From: Candidatus Obscuribacter sp.
GTDB taxonomy: Bacteria > Cyanobacteriota > Vampirovibrionia > Obscuribacterales > Obscuribacteraceae
Reading direction: 5' to 3'
Assembly: GCA_021772095.1 (NCBI GenBank)
Contig: JADYXR010000259.1
Span: 1 to 48,080, forward strand
Length of the DNA stretch: 48,080 nt
Shown here: piece by piece, positions 1-9,797 of the stretch
How positions within the stretch are numbered: the first letter of the stretch is position 1
Layout: each line of letters begins with the position of its first letter
Notes under the pieces: generated by a model
The model's input: the letters and a program-made list of their open reading frames with translations, nothing else
The model's database searches: none
Told to the model about the DNA's origin: nothing
Position numbers and translations under genes: made by a program

Positions 1-95
1 AGCCCGGTGCGCCCCACCGTTGACATCAGAATACCTGCCATGACTGCGATATATTCGCAGTCCTCTGGTTCTTCCTGAACAATTTCATTCAGCAC
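1..95 (-). CDS. Start of a minus-strand gene cut by the window edge
   Basis: The reading frame opens with GTG at 95 and stays open to the window edge, giving 31 codons that begin MLNEIVQEEPEDCEYIAV. A GGAG ribosome-binding site lies about 7 bases before the GTG. The gene follows the rpoC2 terminator on the same strand, so it would need its own promoter or read-through. The visible peptide is acidic and then becomes small and hydrophobic; I do not recognise it. Too short to be certain, but the ribosome-binding site and open frame agree. Confidence 0.45.
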   Translation of the reverse strand, partial: MLNEIVQEEPEDCEYIAVMAGILMSTVGRTG

Positions 96-174
96 CTTAC
101 ATCTCCCGACCTGAAGGACGAAGCTTTACGGTGCCTGTGGTAATTCAGGTCATAGCTATAAAAATACTCGTCAT

Positions 175-202
175 AAAAAGGCGGCGCTTTGAAAGCGCCG
201 CC
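175..202 (-). terminator. Rho-independent terminator of the rpoB-rpoC1-rpoC2 unit
   Basis: An 11-base perfect inverted repeat (GGCGGCGCTTT at 180-190, AAAGCGCCGCC at 192-202) is followed on the minus strand by five T residues (175-179). It begins 29 bases after the rpoC2 stop codon. GC-rich stem plus U-tract is the classic intrinsic terminator layout. Confidence 0.9.
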
Positions 203-231
203 TTAATGTTTTTGCTAACGTGCTGTCGCGA

Positions 232-3200
232 TTACGAAGGGACGTTGAAGCTTCCTTCGCCGATTGGAGGATAGATATCTTGTTCTTCTTCCTCTTCTTC
301 CGCAGGCTGTTGGTGCCCCTGGAAGCCGGTTCCGGCTGGGATCAAACGTCCGATGATGACGTTTTCCTTCAAGCCACGGAGCCAATCTTTCTTACCTTCG
401 ACGGCTGCTTCAGTCAGGATTCTTGTGGTTTCCTGGAATGACGCGGCTGAGATGAAGGACTCGGTGTTCAACGATGCTTTGGTGATACCAAGCAACACAT
501 CTGTGTATGTCGCAGGTATGAAGCCGTTTTGCATTGCTCTCTCGTTTTCCATTTCAATGGAATAACGTTCCATCAATTCACCCGGCAGAAGGATCGTTTC
601 CTTCGGATCGTCAACGCGCACTTTGCGAGTCATCTGTCTGACGATAACTTCGATGTGTTTGTCGGCGATTTCTACACCTTGCGAACGGTACACGGCCTGT
701 ACTTCGTCGACGAGGAATTTCTGCGAGGCTTCGATTCCGAGCAGTCTGACGATATCGTGAGGGTTAGGAGGACCGTCGGTGATTGCTCGACCGATTGTCA
801 CTTTCTCTCCATCTTCCGGCAAGATGTTCATTCCGGCAGGGATTGGAATTTCTTCTTCGCTGCCGTCGCCGTAGACCATGTAGAAGCGCGTCATATCGTC
901 TTCGGTGACGAGTTTGGCACGACCTTCTTTCTCGGAGAGAATCGCTGCTTCTTTCGGCTTTCTAGCTTCAAGAAGTTCTTCAACTCTCGGAAGACCCTGA
1001 ACGATGTCCCCGGTTTTTTGACGTTCGTAGATCAGTGTGGCGAGTAAATCGCCCCGTTGTACAAGCGCTCCGTCTTCGCACTGCAGCTGTGTGTTACCTG
1101 AGATCAGGTAAGGTCTGCCGCGGCGAATAACGATTTCGTCTTTGTCTACGGTCACGACTTGACCGGATTGTGTGCAAACAGTCGACTTGGACAAGTTATC
1201 GTCGTTGCGAACTAACTCGCCTTCTTTGACATTGGCTGCGCCTTTCGACTTCTGATGAATCTGTTGTTCTTCAGTAATCAAAAGCAAACGGCGTTCGTCT
1301 GTTTTGGAGAGTTGAACTTTCGCATCGCTTCGTGTCAACACTTGCGTGGTGGCAACCGGCGTTTTCGGATCAACGATTTGACCGTTTTCGACTTCGAGCA
1401 AAGTGACGTTGAAGTCTTGCTCGCGTCTCAGCATGATGTTCTCTTGAACAACGATGTGGAAATCTTCTTCGATTTCGACGATGCCTTTGAGATCTTGGAG
1501 GTAGCCCTGCATTTGCAGAACAAGTGATGTTCTGGTGAGCTGAGCGCCGGCAATTTGTCTGACTTTTTCGCGATCTCTAAAGAGAAGCTGAGTCACTGAT
1601 CTCAAGCCGATCTTCTCATCGGTTTGGCTGTGCTTGAACTTGGTGGTCGGAGGCTCGATCCAATATTCTTCGATTGGTCGAACAATGCACATGACAGTCG
1701 CATCTTCTTTTTCGAAGAGGCTAACGACTTTGCGTTCTTTGTGCGAGAAGCCTTCGACGATCTCGGTGCCTGGTTCCAAAATTTGACCTTCAGGAACTTT
1801 GAGTTCTGATGGATCAGCGATTGGAAGCAGTTCGCCGGGTCTGATGATGACTTCGTGGATGATGTCGTTATCGGCAACGATTTGAACGATACCGTCGAGG
1901 TGAGCGAAGACGTCTTTGACGACTTCCTGACCAGCAGTTACGAGATCGCCTGTTTCAGCCATCTTCAAGCTGATGTCCTTGGAGATGAAGTGGATTTCTT
2001 CAGGAATGAAGAGCACTTTACCAGCCTTGGTGACAACACGGCGGTCATCGATTTCAACACCGTCATAAACGATCTCACCACCGGTGGTGACGGAGTTGCT
2101 TCCGTCTTCGATCAATTCGGCGATGATCTTTCCGTTTTCAACGATTTCGTCTTTAACGACTTTGATTGCCCATGTTTCTTTGGTTTTTGGAACTTTCCAG
2201 TAAGAGCCTTTTTGTCCGGCGTCCAACTTGGCGTTGGCTGAGCCGACCGAGGCGATTACGATGTTTACTTCCTTACCTTTGGTCAATCGGGTGATCGTCT
2301 TCTTGCCACGCTTGGTGACTTCAGTTTCGATTTCCGGACCGAAGCGAACTTCTCCGCCGTGCTCGGTGAGAATTTGAATCTCGGCAAGTACGTCGAGCGC
2401 TTTTACTTCTTGTCCGTCTTTGACGACTACTTCAGAACCGGACGGCAGGTTGTATACATCGCCTTCCAGAATCCAGATGATACCGGCGCGGTTGGCGGTG
2501 CGGCTGATGTTGCCCTGACGGTCGCGTTTTTCGTCGGCCTGGAAGCCTGCGAATTGAATACGACCGGAGATGTCTGCCGTGATGTCCTTGGAGGCTCTTT
2601 CGGTCAGTGCCTTTTTGGAACCCGGTGGATCGTACTCGGCGAGCAGTTGTCCGGCTTCGACATCTTGTCCGTTGATCACTTCAAGAAGCGAACCGGTGAA
2701 GACGTTGATCGATTTTTCTTTCTTACCGTCCGAAATCTTCATGACACCATCTCTGGTGGTCTGTTCTTTCACGTCACCATATGCGGTGCGGATCGAACGG
2801 CTCTGGATTTTGAACGTTACGACACCTTTAGATGGAGACTTGAGCTGAGCACGAGATTTACCACCGGCGACGGCGCCGCCTGTGTGGAATGTTCTCATTG
2901 TCAGCTGTGTTCCAGGTTCACCGATTGACTGTGCGGCGATGATGCCGATTGCTTCACCAGCGTCAACCAATCGGTTGTTGGTGAGCGACCAGCCATAGCA
3001 CTTCTGGCAGACGCCATATTGTGCTTCGCAAGTCAGGGGCGATCGAACTTTGACATTTTTCGGCTTCTTCATTCTCGCGTCGATATCGAGCGAAACTTCG
3101 CGATTGACGATGCTGCCTGCTTGCCACATCACTTCGCCCGTGTCGGGATCGACAACGTCTTCGGCAAGCGAACGACCGAAGACACGTTCGGAGATCTTGA

Positions 3201-3915
3201 CCAGATCTCTGTCGCCTTCAATAATCGGCTGCATCATGATGCCGCGAGTCGTTTTGCAATCAGGCTCGCGAACGATAACGTCTTGAGCAACGTCAACGAG
3301 ACGTCGGGTAAGGTACCCGGAGTCGGCTGTTTTCAGAGCTGTATCTACGAGACCTTTTCTTGCACCATAACTGGAGATGATGTACTCAGTTACGTTCAAT
3401 CCCTCGCGGAAGTTTGCCTTAATCGGCAAGTCGATGATCTGACCTTGAGAGTCAGCCATCAAGCCCCGCATTCCGACTAGCTGACGGACCTGAGAGATGT
3501 TACCTCTAGCTCCGGAGAAAGCCATCATATATACAGGGTTCAGCCTATCGAAGTTGTCGACGACCTCTTTGGTGAGGGCGTCGGTCGTCGCTGACCAGGT
3601 GTCGATTACTTTGTTGTAGCGTTCGACTTCAGTGATATCGCCACGCTCATAACGGCGTTGCGCTTCTTCGATTTCCCGTTCGGCGGCTGAGATCAACCCC
3701 TTTTTCGTTTCCGGAACATCGAGATCGTCGATTGAAATCGTCACACCAGCTCTGGTGGCAAACTTAAATCCGAGATCCTTGAGCGAGTTGGCTAGTGACG
3801 CGGTGCGCGCGGTGCCGTACTTCTCATAGACTGCTGAAAGCAGGTTGCCCAATTTTTTCTTGTCTACGGTTTCATTAATGAACTCGTAAACTTCTTCCTT
3901 TCTCTGTGTGACCAT
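232..3915 (-). CDS. rpoC2: DNA-directed RNA polymerase subunit beta' C-terminal part (RpoC2)
   Basis: Carries the C-terminal half of beta' in the cyanobacterial-type split polymerase; with RpoC1 it forms the active centre, here supplying the bridge helix and trigger loop. The 1,227-residue protein starts with the conserved N-terminal part (EEVYEFINETVDKKKLG). The zinc-binding cysteines are C220, C296, C303 and C306. The trigger-loop sequence TMRTFHTGGA is at 339-348, and the conserved jaw/C-terminal segment resumes near 968 (GLPRVEELLEARKP). The roughly 615 residues between them are the SI3-type insertion of cyanobacterial enzymes. It ends in a Glu-rich tail. The ATG start has GAGGG upstream. 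The gene lies 119 bases after rpoC1 and ends at a strong terminator. Identity is certain. Confidence 0.97.
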   Translation of the reverse strand: MVTQRKEEVYEFINETVDKKKLGNLLSAVYEKYGTARTASLANSLKDLGFKFATRAGVTISIDDLDVPETKKGLISAAEREIEEAQRRYERGDITEVERYNKVIDTWSATTDALTKEVVDNFDRLNPVYMMAFSGARGNISQVRQLVGMRGLMADSQGQIIDLPIKANFREGLNVTEYIISSYGARKGLVDTALKTADSGYLTRRLVDVAQDVIVREPDCKTTRGIMMQPIIEGDRDLVKISERVFGRSLAEDVVDPDTGEVMWQAGSIVNREVSLDIDARMKKPKNVKVRSPLTCEAQYGVCQKCYGWSLTNNRLVDAGEAIGIIAAQSIGEPGTQLTMRTFHTGGAVAGGKSRAQLKSPSKGVVTFKIQSRSIRTAYGDVKEQTTRDGVMKISDGKKEKSINVFTGSLLEVINGQDVEAGQLLAEYDPPGSKKALTERASKDITADISGRIQFAGFQADEKRDRQGNISRTANRAGIIWILEGDVYNLPSGSEVVVKDGQEVKALDVLAEIQILTEHGGEVRFGPEIETEVTKRGKKTITRLTKGKEVNIVIASVGSANAKLDAGQKGSYWKVPKTKETWAIKVVKDEIVENGKIIAELIEDGSNSVTTGGEIVYDGVEIDDRRVVTKAGKVLFIPEEIHFISKDISLKMAETGDLVTAGQEVVKDVFAHLDGIVQIVADNDIIHEVIIRPGELLPIADPSELKVPEGQILEPGTEIVEGFSHKERKVVSLFEKEDATVMCIVRPIEEYWIEPPTTKFKHSQTDEKIGLRSVTQLLFRDREKVRQIAGAQLTRTSLVLQMQGYLQDLKGIVEIEEDFHIVVQENIMLRREQDFNVTLLEVENGQIVDPKTPVATTQVLTRSDAKVQLSKTDERRLLLITEEQQIHQKSKGAANVKEGELVRNDDNLSKSTVCTQSGQVVTVDKDEIVIRRGRPYLISGNTQLQCEDGALVQRGDLLATLIYERQKTGDIVQGLPRVEELLEARKPKEAAILSEKEGRAKLVTEDDMTRFYMVYGDGSEEEIPIPAGMNILPEDGEKVTIGRAITDGPPNPHDIVRLLGIEASQKFLVDEVQAVYRSQGVEIADKHIEVIVRQMTRKVRVDDPKETILLPGELMERYSIEMENERAMQNGFIPATYTDVLLGITKASLNTESFISAASFQETTRILTEAAVEGKKDWLRGLKENVIIGRLIPAGTGFQGHQQPAEEEEEEQDIYPPIGEGSFNVPS

Positions 3916-4005
3916 AGGTCCCTCGTCGTTTTGTTCTTTTCAAATTTGAATAACTAAAGAGTCATTGTGGTCCGTTCAATCGGTCCGTCGACTCACTCAT
4001 GAAGC

Positions 4006-4025
4006 CGGGAGCCATGCGGCTCCCG
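4006..4025 (-). other. Stem-loop between rpoC1 and rpoC2
   Basis: CGGGAGCC (4006-4013) and GGCTCCCG (4018-4025) form a perfect 8-bp stem with a 4-base loop, just after the rpoC1 stop. No T-run follows in the direction of transcription, so it is not a normal intrinsic terminator. An RNA-processing or mRNA-stabilising hairpin that sets rpoC1/rpoC2 ratios is a plausible inference. Confidence 0.55.
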
Positions 4026-4034
4026 TGAAATTCA

Positions 4035-5831
4035 TTATTTGACCGAGACTGCTTCTCTTACTGTTTCGTTGAAGATAATTCGTCCAGGAGTTGTTTCGAT
4101 GTTTTGTCCATCGAAATCGCGGACTCTTATCTTGGCGTGCAAATCGACCACTTCACAATCGAACGCGGAGCGTGCGTCAGCCAGGCTGACAAAGCGCATT
4201 CCGGCGCCTCTGCACACTTTTGGATCGTCCCAACCCGGCTTTTGAATGGTGAGGTAATAAATACCGAGCACCATGTCCTGGGTAGGTGTGATTGTCGGTC
4301 TGCCGGTAGCCGGCAACAAAACGTTGTTGGAAGCCAGCATCAGCATGTGTGCTTCAGCTTGTGCTTCGACGGAAAGTGGCACGTGGACAGCCATTTGGTC
4401 ACCGTCAAAATCGGCGTTGAATGCAGCGCAAACAAGCGGGTGCAATTGAATAGCGCGACCTTCTACGAGAACCGGCTCGAATGCCTGGATTCCAAGTCTG
4501 TGGAGAGTTGGTGCGCGGTTGAGTAGAACAGGGTGTCCTTGAATTACTTCTTCAAGAATTTCCCAGACCACTGCCGAGCCTTTCTCAATCTGCTTCTTGG
4601 CGGACTTGATGTTCTGCACGATTTGACGTTCGATCAGTTTATTGATAACGAATGGTTTAAACAGTTCGAGTGCCATCTCGCGCGGCAAGCCGCATTGATG
4701 CAATTTCAAAGTCGGACCAACTACGATAACGGAACGACCGGAGTAGTCGACGCGCTTACCGAGAAGGTTCTGACGGAATCGTCCTTGCTTACCTTCGATG
4801 ATGTTCGAAAGAGATTTGAGAGGACGGTTGTTTGGACCGACAACTACTCTGCCTCTTCGACCGTTATCGATCAAAGCGTCAACTGCTTCTTGAAGCATCC
4901 GTTTTTCGTTTCGCACGATAATTTCCGGTGCGCCCATCTCGAGCAAGCGAGCAAGGCGGTTATTCCGGTTGATTACCCGACGATAGAGATCGTTCAAATC
5001 GGAGGTGGCAAAACGTCCACCGTCCAGCTGAACCATTGGTCTCAAATCAGGGGGAGTAACAGGTAGATTATCGAGGATGACCCAGGTCGGGTCAGTGTGC
5101 GAGTTGAGAAGAGCCTCAACCAAACGCAGACGCTTGATGATCTTGGCGCGCTTCTGTTGCGAACCGGTGGCTAAGTTGAGTTCATCTCTCAATTGAGAAG
5201 AGAGTTCTCTCAGACCAGGCAGTTCCAAAAGGCGACCACGATCTTCCATATTGTCCGGACGTTCGTAAGCAGGACGAGCGAGCTCGTGAAGCAGATGCTT
5301 GATCGCTTCTGCACCGATGCCGACGTCGAACTGTGAATTCGGATCATCGAGGAGTTTTTCGTACTCTTCTTCTGTGAGCAGTTGGTACTTGTTCACATCG
5401 GTGACGTTGCCGGCGTTTGTGACAATGTAAGCATTGAAATAAACGACTTGTTCCAGATCACGCAACGGCAGATCGAGAAGCAGACCGATATAACTCGGGA
5501 TACCCTTGAGGAACCAGATGTGCGTAACCGGCGAAGCCAGGTTGATGTGTCCCATACGGTGACGTCTGACTTTCGAGTCGGTCACTTCAACGCCGCAACG
5601 TTCGCAAGTGATGCCTCTGTGTCTGACCCGTTTGTACTTACCGCAGTAGCACTCCCAGTCCTTCGATGGTCCGAAGATACGCTCGCAGAAAAGACCATCT
5701 TTTTCCGGTTTCAATGTCCGGTAGTTAATGGTTTCCGGCTTGGTTACTTCGCCGTGCGACCAACTCAGGATGCGTTCTGGTGAGGCAATACCGATTTTGA
5801 TGTAATCAAAACGATCAATGGTAGTGGTCAT
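4035..5831 (-). CDS. rpoC1: DNA-directed RNA polymerase subunit gamma (RpoC1, N-terminal part of beta')
   Basis: Encodes the N-terminal part of beta', including the clamp and the catalytic magnesium site. The signature NADFDGDQMAVH begins at residue 472, and the N-terminal zinc site is C61, C63, C76 and C79. At 598 residues it matches the usual 600-630 residues of cyanobacterial RpoC1, and it ends at the usual split point (TPGRIIFNETVREA). I start it at ATG 5831 (MTTTIDRFDYIKIG): AAGGAG lies 13 bases upstream and the family begins here. The frame is open 13 codons further to ATG 5870, which has no ribosome-binding site. It lies 90 bases downstream of rpoB on the same strand and belongs to the same operon. 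Confidence 0.96.
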   Translation of the reverse strand: MTTTIDRFDYIKIGIASPERILSWSHGEVTKPETINYRTLKPEKDGLFCERIFGPSKDWECYCGKYKRVRHRGITCERCGVEVTDSKVRRHRMGHINLASPVTHIWFLKGIPSYIGLLLDLPLRDLEQVVYFNAYIVTNAGNVTDVNKYQLLTEEEYEKLLDDPNSQFDVGIGAEAIKHLLHELARPAYERPDNMEDRGRLLELPGLRELSSQLRDELNLATGSQQKRAKIIKRLRLVEALLNSHTDPTWVILDNLPVTPPDLRPMVQLDGGRFATSDLNDLYRRVINRNNRLARLLEMGAPEIIVRNEKRMLQEAVDALIDNGRRGRVVVGPNNRPLKSLSNIIEGKQGRFRQNLLGKRVDYSGRSVIVVGPTLKLHQCGLPREMALELFKPFVINKLIERQIVQNIKSAKKQIEKGSAVVWEILEEVIQGHPVLLNRAPTLHRLGIQAFEPVLVEGRAIQLHPLVCAAFNADFDGDQMAVHVPLSVEAQAEAHMLMLASNNVLLPATGRPTITPTQDMVLGIYYLTIQKPGWDDPKVCRGAGMRFVSLADARSAFDCEVVDLHAKIRVRDFDGQNIETTPGRIIFNETVREAVSVK

Positions 5832-5921
5832 TGTAGTCGTGATACTCCTTGAGGCATGGCATGACGCCATTATTTACTCGAATACTGTTTTGAATGGAAA
5901 CTGAATGCTCAACGATCGAAG

Positions 5922-8900
5922 TTATACTTCCTCTTCGTCGCCTGCAACCCAGTCAGCGTCCTCTTCGGCTTCCGCCAAAACAGGCACAACGACTTCTTCT
6001 TCAGGTTCTGCACTCACCCATTCTTCGTCTTCTTCATCCGCTTCTTCTTCAGCTTCAGGTGCAATGACTTCGCCAGTCACGTCATCTGTGCGGAAGTTGC
6101 GTTTTTTAGTGACGACTTCGACTTCTTCTTCTTCGTCGTCATCGTCAGCATAGACGTTGGCTTCATCAGCTTCGATACCGTATGAAACCCGCTTAGTGCG
6201 TTTTGGTTCGGTGAAGTCAGATACGCCGCTCGAGAAACCGATCAGATCGGAGTCCTCGTCAGGTCCACCGGTTTGCACCAGACCTGATACCGCGCTTTCC
6301 GCACCGGATATGACACCACTGCCGCCCAGCTTATGCGAAGGCATTGGAGGAATCATGCCGGATCCGCCACCAGGCAAGCCTGCTGAAGCGAGTCCTTCGG
6401 TAACGTTAGCCAGCGATGGATCGCGTCCGCCGATTTGACCGAGTCCAGGCATTCCTTCAAGCGCCATAGCGGCTGTAGGAACTGTGGATTCAGCGCCGAT
6501 TTCGCCCATGCCGAGCTCGATTGGAGACAGGCGTCTCAATCCTCTTGGACGTGCGTCTTCGACTTCCGCCATCAGATCGACTTCAACTTCGTGGCCATCG
6601 CGTGTGCGTTTGGCGACTGAAACGTCGAGACCGATCGATTGCAATTCACGAACCAGTACCTTGAATGATTCAGGGATACCAGGACGCTTCAGGTTTTCAC
6701 CCTTCACAATCGACTCATACGCTTTTGAACGACCGTTTACGTCATCCGACTTGATGGTCAACATTTCCTGCAAGGAATAGGCAGCGCCGAACGCTTCCAG
6801 TGCCCAGCATTCCATTTCTCCAAGTCTCTGTCCGCCGAACTGAGCTTTACCACCGAGCGGTTGCTGGGTGACCAAACTGTAAGGTCCGGTTGAACGAGCG
6901 TGGATCTTGTCGTCGACAAGGTGGACCAGCTTCATCATGTAGATTTTGCCGACAGCAACGAGACTGTCGAACGCATTTCCGGTTCTGCCGTCATACAAGG
7001 TGACCTTACCGGTATCGTCTACCCAAGGGGCATTCGCGATAATTTTGCCTTTCTGAAGTTCTTCGTGAACCATCACGGATGATGCTTCCGGTTTGAACAT
7101 TTCATCGAATGGTGGCACTTCGTAACGGTTACCCGTCAACATTCCGGCGAATCCAAGCAGAGTTTCGAAGGTTTGACCTACGTTCATCCGCGAAGGTACG
7201 CCCAGTGGGTTGAGGACAATGTCGCATGGGGTGCCGTCCGGCAAGTAAGGCATATCTTCGAGCGCCAGAATTTTGGCGACGATACCTTTGTTACCGTGGC
7301 GTCCTGCAACTTTGTCTCCGACCGAGATCTTACGTTTTTGAGCGATATAAACACGCACCACTTTGTTAGCAACTGGTGGCAGTTCATCACCCTTTTCACG
7401 ATCGAATACTTTCACTTCTACGACGCGACCGCCTTCACCGTGTGGAACGCGAAGCGAGTTATCACGCACGTCGCGAGCCTTTTCACCGAAGATTGCGCGC
7501 AGCAATTTTTCTTCTGGCGGGTGTTCGGATTCTCCTTTCGGAGTGATCTTACCGACCAGAATGTCATCGGGATAAACACGTGATCCGACTCGTACGATGC
7601 CACTTTCGTCGAGGTGACGCAACGATTCTTCCGAAACGTTCGGCACTTCGCGAGTGATTTCTTCCGGACCGAGTTTGGTCGATCGGGCGTCAATCTCAAG
7701 CTTTTCGATGTGGATCGAAGTCATAACTTCGTCATAAACGAGACGTTGACTGATCAAGATCGCATCTTCAAAGTTGTAGCCTTCCCATGGCATGAAGGCC
7801 ACGAGCAGGTTTCGACCTACAGCCAATTCACCTTCTTTGGTGGCGGCACCATCGGCGATGATTTGTCCGTGCTCAACTTCCTGCCCAGTGCGCACGATTG
7901 GCTTCTGGTTCAGGCATGTATCTTGGTTCGAACGTTGGAACTTGTTCAGTCTGTACTTAACTAGACGTTTGTCAGCCGTTCTTACATGGATGGCGTTAGC
8001 GGTAACGTATTCAACCTTGCCGTCGACATCAGAGACGATAACCATCCCACTGTCTTTTGCAGCTTGCTTCTCGATACCGGTTGTCACCATGGCGCGCTCG
8101 GTTTGCACCAGAGGCACCGACTGACGTTGCATGTTCGATCCCATAAGGGCTCGGTTAGCATCGTCGTGTTCAAGGAATGGAATCAAAGCCGTTCCGACTG
8201 AAACGATCTGAATCGGTGAAACACCGATGTAATCTACTTCTTCAGGACCGGTCTGAATGAATTCTGCTTTGTAGCGAACTGGAATCGAATCGACTCCGAA
8301 GGTTCCGTCTTCGTTAACGTTGACGTCGCCTGGAGCTACGCGGAAGTTGTCTTCCTCGTCTGCAGTCAGGTAATCCTTCTTGTTCGTAACGATGCCGTTT
8401 TCGACTTTCCAATAAGGAGTCTCGATGAAACCGTATGCGTTAACTCGGGCATGGGTAGCCAGAGAACCGATAAGACCTGCGTTCGGGCCTTCAGGAGTTT
8501 CTACCGGGCAGATACGTCCATAGTGGCTCGGGTGGATGTCGCGGACCGCGAATCCGGCGCGCTCTCTAGACAGACCACCAGGTCCAAGTGCTGACAGTCT
8601 GCGTTTGTGCGTCAATTCAGCAAGCGGGTTGGTTTGGTCCATGAACTGCGACAACTGCGATGAGCCGAAGAATTCACGAATAGCAGCGACCAGTGGTTTT
8701 GTGTTCAACAGGTTGGCAGGCGTCAGTGTGTCTGCGTCTTGCAACGTCATCCGTTCACGGACGATACGTTCCAGACGAGTCAGACCGATGCGGAACTGGT
8801 TCTGAAGCAGCTCTCCAACAGAACGGATACGACGGTTGCCGAGGTGGTCGATATCGTCAGCTTGTCCTTCATCGAAGTTCAGAGCAATCAGATAGTCGAC

Positions 8901-9797
8901 GGCGGCGACGATGTCTTCCGGCGTCAGCGTGCGGTTAGCTTCAGGGACGTTGAGTCCGAGCTTCTTGTTGAGCTTATAACGACCAACGCGACCAAGGTCA
9001 TAGCGCTTGTCATCGAAGAATCGGCTGTCCAGAATGCTCTGACCACCAGCGACCGATGGCGGATCACCGGGACGGAGTTTTCTGTATACCTCTATAAGGG
9101 ATTCTTCCCGGGTCTTATTGTTGTCCTTTTCAAGAGTCTTTTTGAGGAAGTCGTGATGGCGGAAGATGGTTTCCATCTCCGAATCCGAGTATCCAAGCGC
9201 TCTGAGAAGGGTGGTTGCGGGAAGCTTCCGGTTCTTATCGATCTTGACGTAGATGATGTCGTTAGAATCTGTTTCGAACTTGAGCCAGGCGCCGCGGTTC
9301 GGAATCAAAGTCGCGGAGAACGTACGTTTACCGTTCGTGTCGACGTCGCGCTTATAGTAGATTCCAGGGCTTCTAACGATCTGCGAAACGATAACGCGCT
9401 CGGCACCATTAATAATGAATGTACCGCGGTCCGTCATCATCGGGATATCGCCGACGTAGATTTCCTGCTCTTTTATTTCACCAATCTCACGATTGACCAA
9501 GCGCATCTGGATGCGAAGCTTCTTGGTATAGCTTGCATCAAGAGCCCGAGCTTCCTCGGGGGTCTTGGGTTTATTCGGTTCAGTGTGATCCTCGAACGAA
9601 TAATTCGTCAAGAAATGGAGCTCAAGCCTTCCTGTGTAGTCCTTAATCGGACTGAAAGCCTTTAGCTCTTCTGCTAAACCTTCTTCAATGAACCAACGAA
9701 ACGAAGCCTTCTGGATTTCGGCTAGGTCGGGCAAATCGGATATGCGCGAACCACCGACTCCGAAGGTTCGGACGCGCTCAGACAACTCTAAAGCCAT
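5922..9797 (-). CDS. rpoB: DNA-directed RNA polymerase subunit beta (RpoB) with long acidic tail
   Basis: Second largest core RNA polymerase subunit (1,291 residues). The rifampicin-binding cluster at about residues 375-405 reads SSQLSQFMDQ...HKRRLSALGPGG, with the Asp, His and Ser of sensitive enzymes intact. The nucleotide- and Mg-site region (GRHGNKGIVAK) and the C-terminal SLQEMLTIKSDDVNGR segment are also present. The conserved protein ends near residue 1081. The last 210 residues are extra: first Gly/Pro/Met-rich, then strongly Glu/Asp-rich (many EEE runs), ending DEEEV. The ATG has AGAGGT upstream and a strong promoter about 80 bases before it. The ribosomal genes rplJ and rplL, which precede rpoB in many bacteria, are not adjacent here. 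Confidence 0.97.
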   Translation of the reverse strand: MALELSERVRTFGVGGSRISDLPDLAEIQKASFRWFIEEGLAEELKAFSPIKDYTGRLELHFLTNYSFEDHTEPNKPKTPEEARALDASYTKKLRIQMRLVNREIGEIKEQEIYVGDIPMMTDRGTFIINGAERVIVSQIVRSPGIYYKRDVDTNGKRTFSATLIPNRGAWLKFETDSNDIIYVKIDKNRKLPATTLLRALGYSDSEMETIFRHHDFLKKTLEKDNNKTREESLIEVYRKLRPGDPPSVAGGQSILDSRFFDDKRYDLGRVGRYKLNKKLGLNVPEANRTLTPEDIVAAVDYLIALNFDEGQADDIDHLGNRRIRSVGELLQNQFRIGLTRLERIVRERMTLQDADTLTPANLLNTKPLVAAIREFFGSSQLSQFMDQTNPLAELTHKRRLSALGPGGLSRERAGFAVRDIHPSHYGRICPVETPEGPNAGLIGSLATHARVNAYGFIETPYWKVENGIVTNKKDYLTADEEDNFRVAPGDVNVNEDGTFGVDSIPVRYKAEFIQTGPEEVDYIGVSPIQIVSVGTALIPFLEHDDANRALMGSNMQRQSVPLVQTERAMVTTGIEKQAAKDSGMVIVSDVDGKVEYVTANAIHVRTADKRLVKYRLNKFQRSNQDTCLNQKPIVRTGQEVEHGQIIADGAATKEGELAVGRNLLVAFMPWEGYNFEDAILISQRLVYDEVMTSIHIEKLEIDARSTKLGPEEITREVPNVSEESLRHLDESGIVRVGSRVYPDDILVGKITPKGESEHPPEEKLLRAIFGEKARDVRDNSLRVPHGEGGRVVEVKVFDREKGDELPPVANKVVRVYIAQKRKISVGDKVAGRHGNKGIVAKILALEDMPYLPDGTPCDIVLNPLGVPSRMNVGQTFETLLGFAGMLTGNRYEVPPFDEMFKPEASSVMVHEELQKGKIIANAPWVDDTGKVTLYDGRTGNAFDSLVAVGKIYMMKLVHLVDDKIHARSTGPYSLVTQQPLGGKAQFGGQRLGEMECWALEAFGAAYSLQEMLTIKSDDVNGRSKAYESIVKGENLKRPGIPESFKVLVRELQSIGLDVSVAKRTRDGHEVEVDLMAEVEDARPRGLRRLSPIELGMGEIGAESTVPTAAMALEGMPGLGQIGGRDPSLANVTEGLASAGLPGGGSGMIPPMPSHKLGGSGVISGAESAVSGLVQTGGPDEDSDLIGFSSGVSDFTEPKRTKRVSYGIEADEANVYADDDDEEEEVEVVTKKRNFRTDDVTGEVIAPEAEEEADEEDEEWVSAEPEEEVVVPVLAEAEEDADWVAGDEEEV

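Noticed and set aside
8739..9665. 308-codon plus-strand frame inside rpoB
   Set aside because: Lies opposite a highly conserved gene, has no family resemblance and follows from the codon bias of rpoB.
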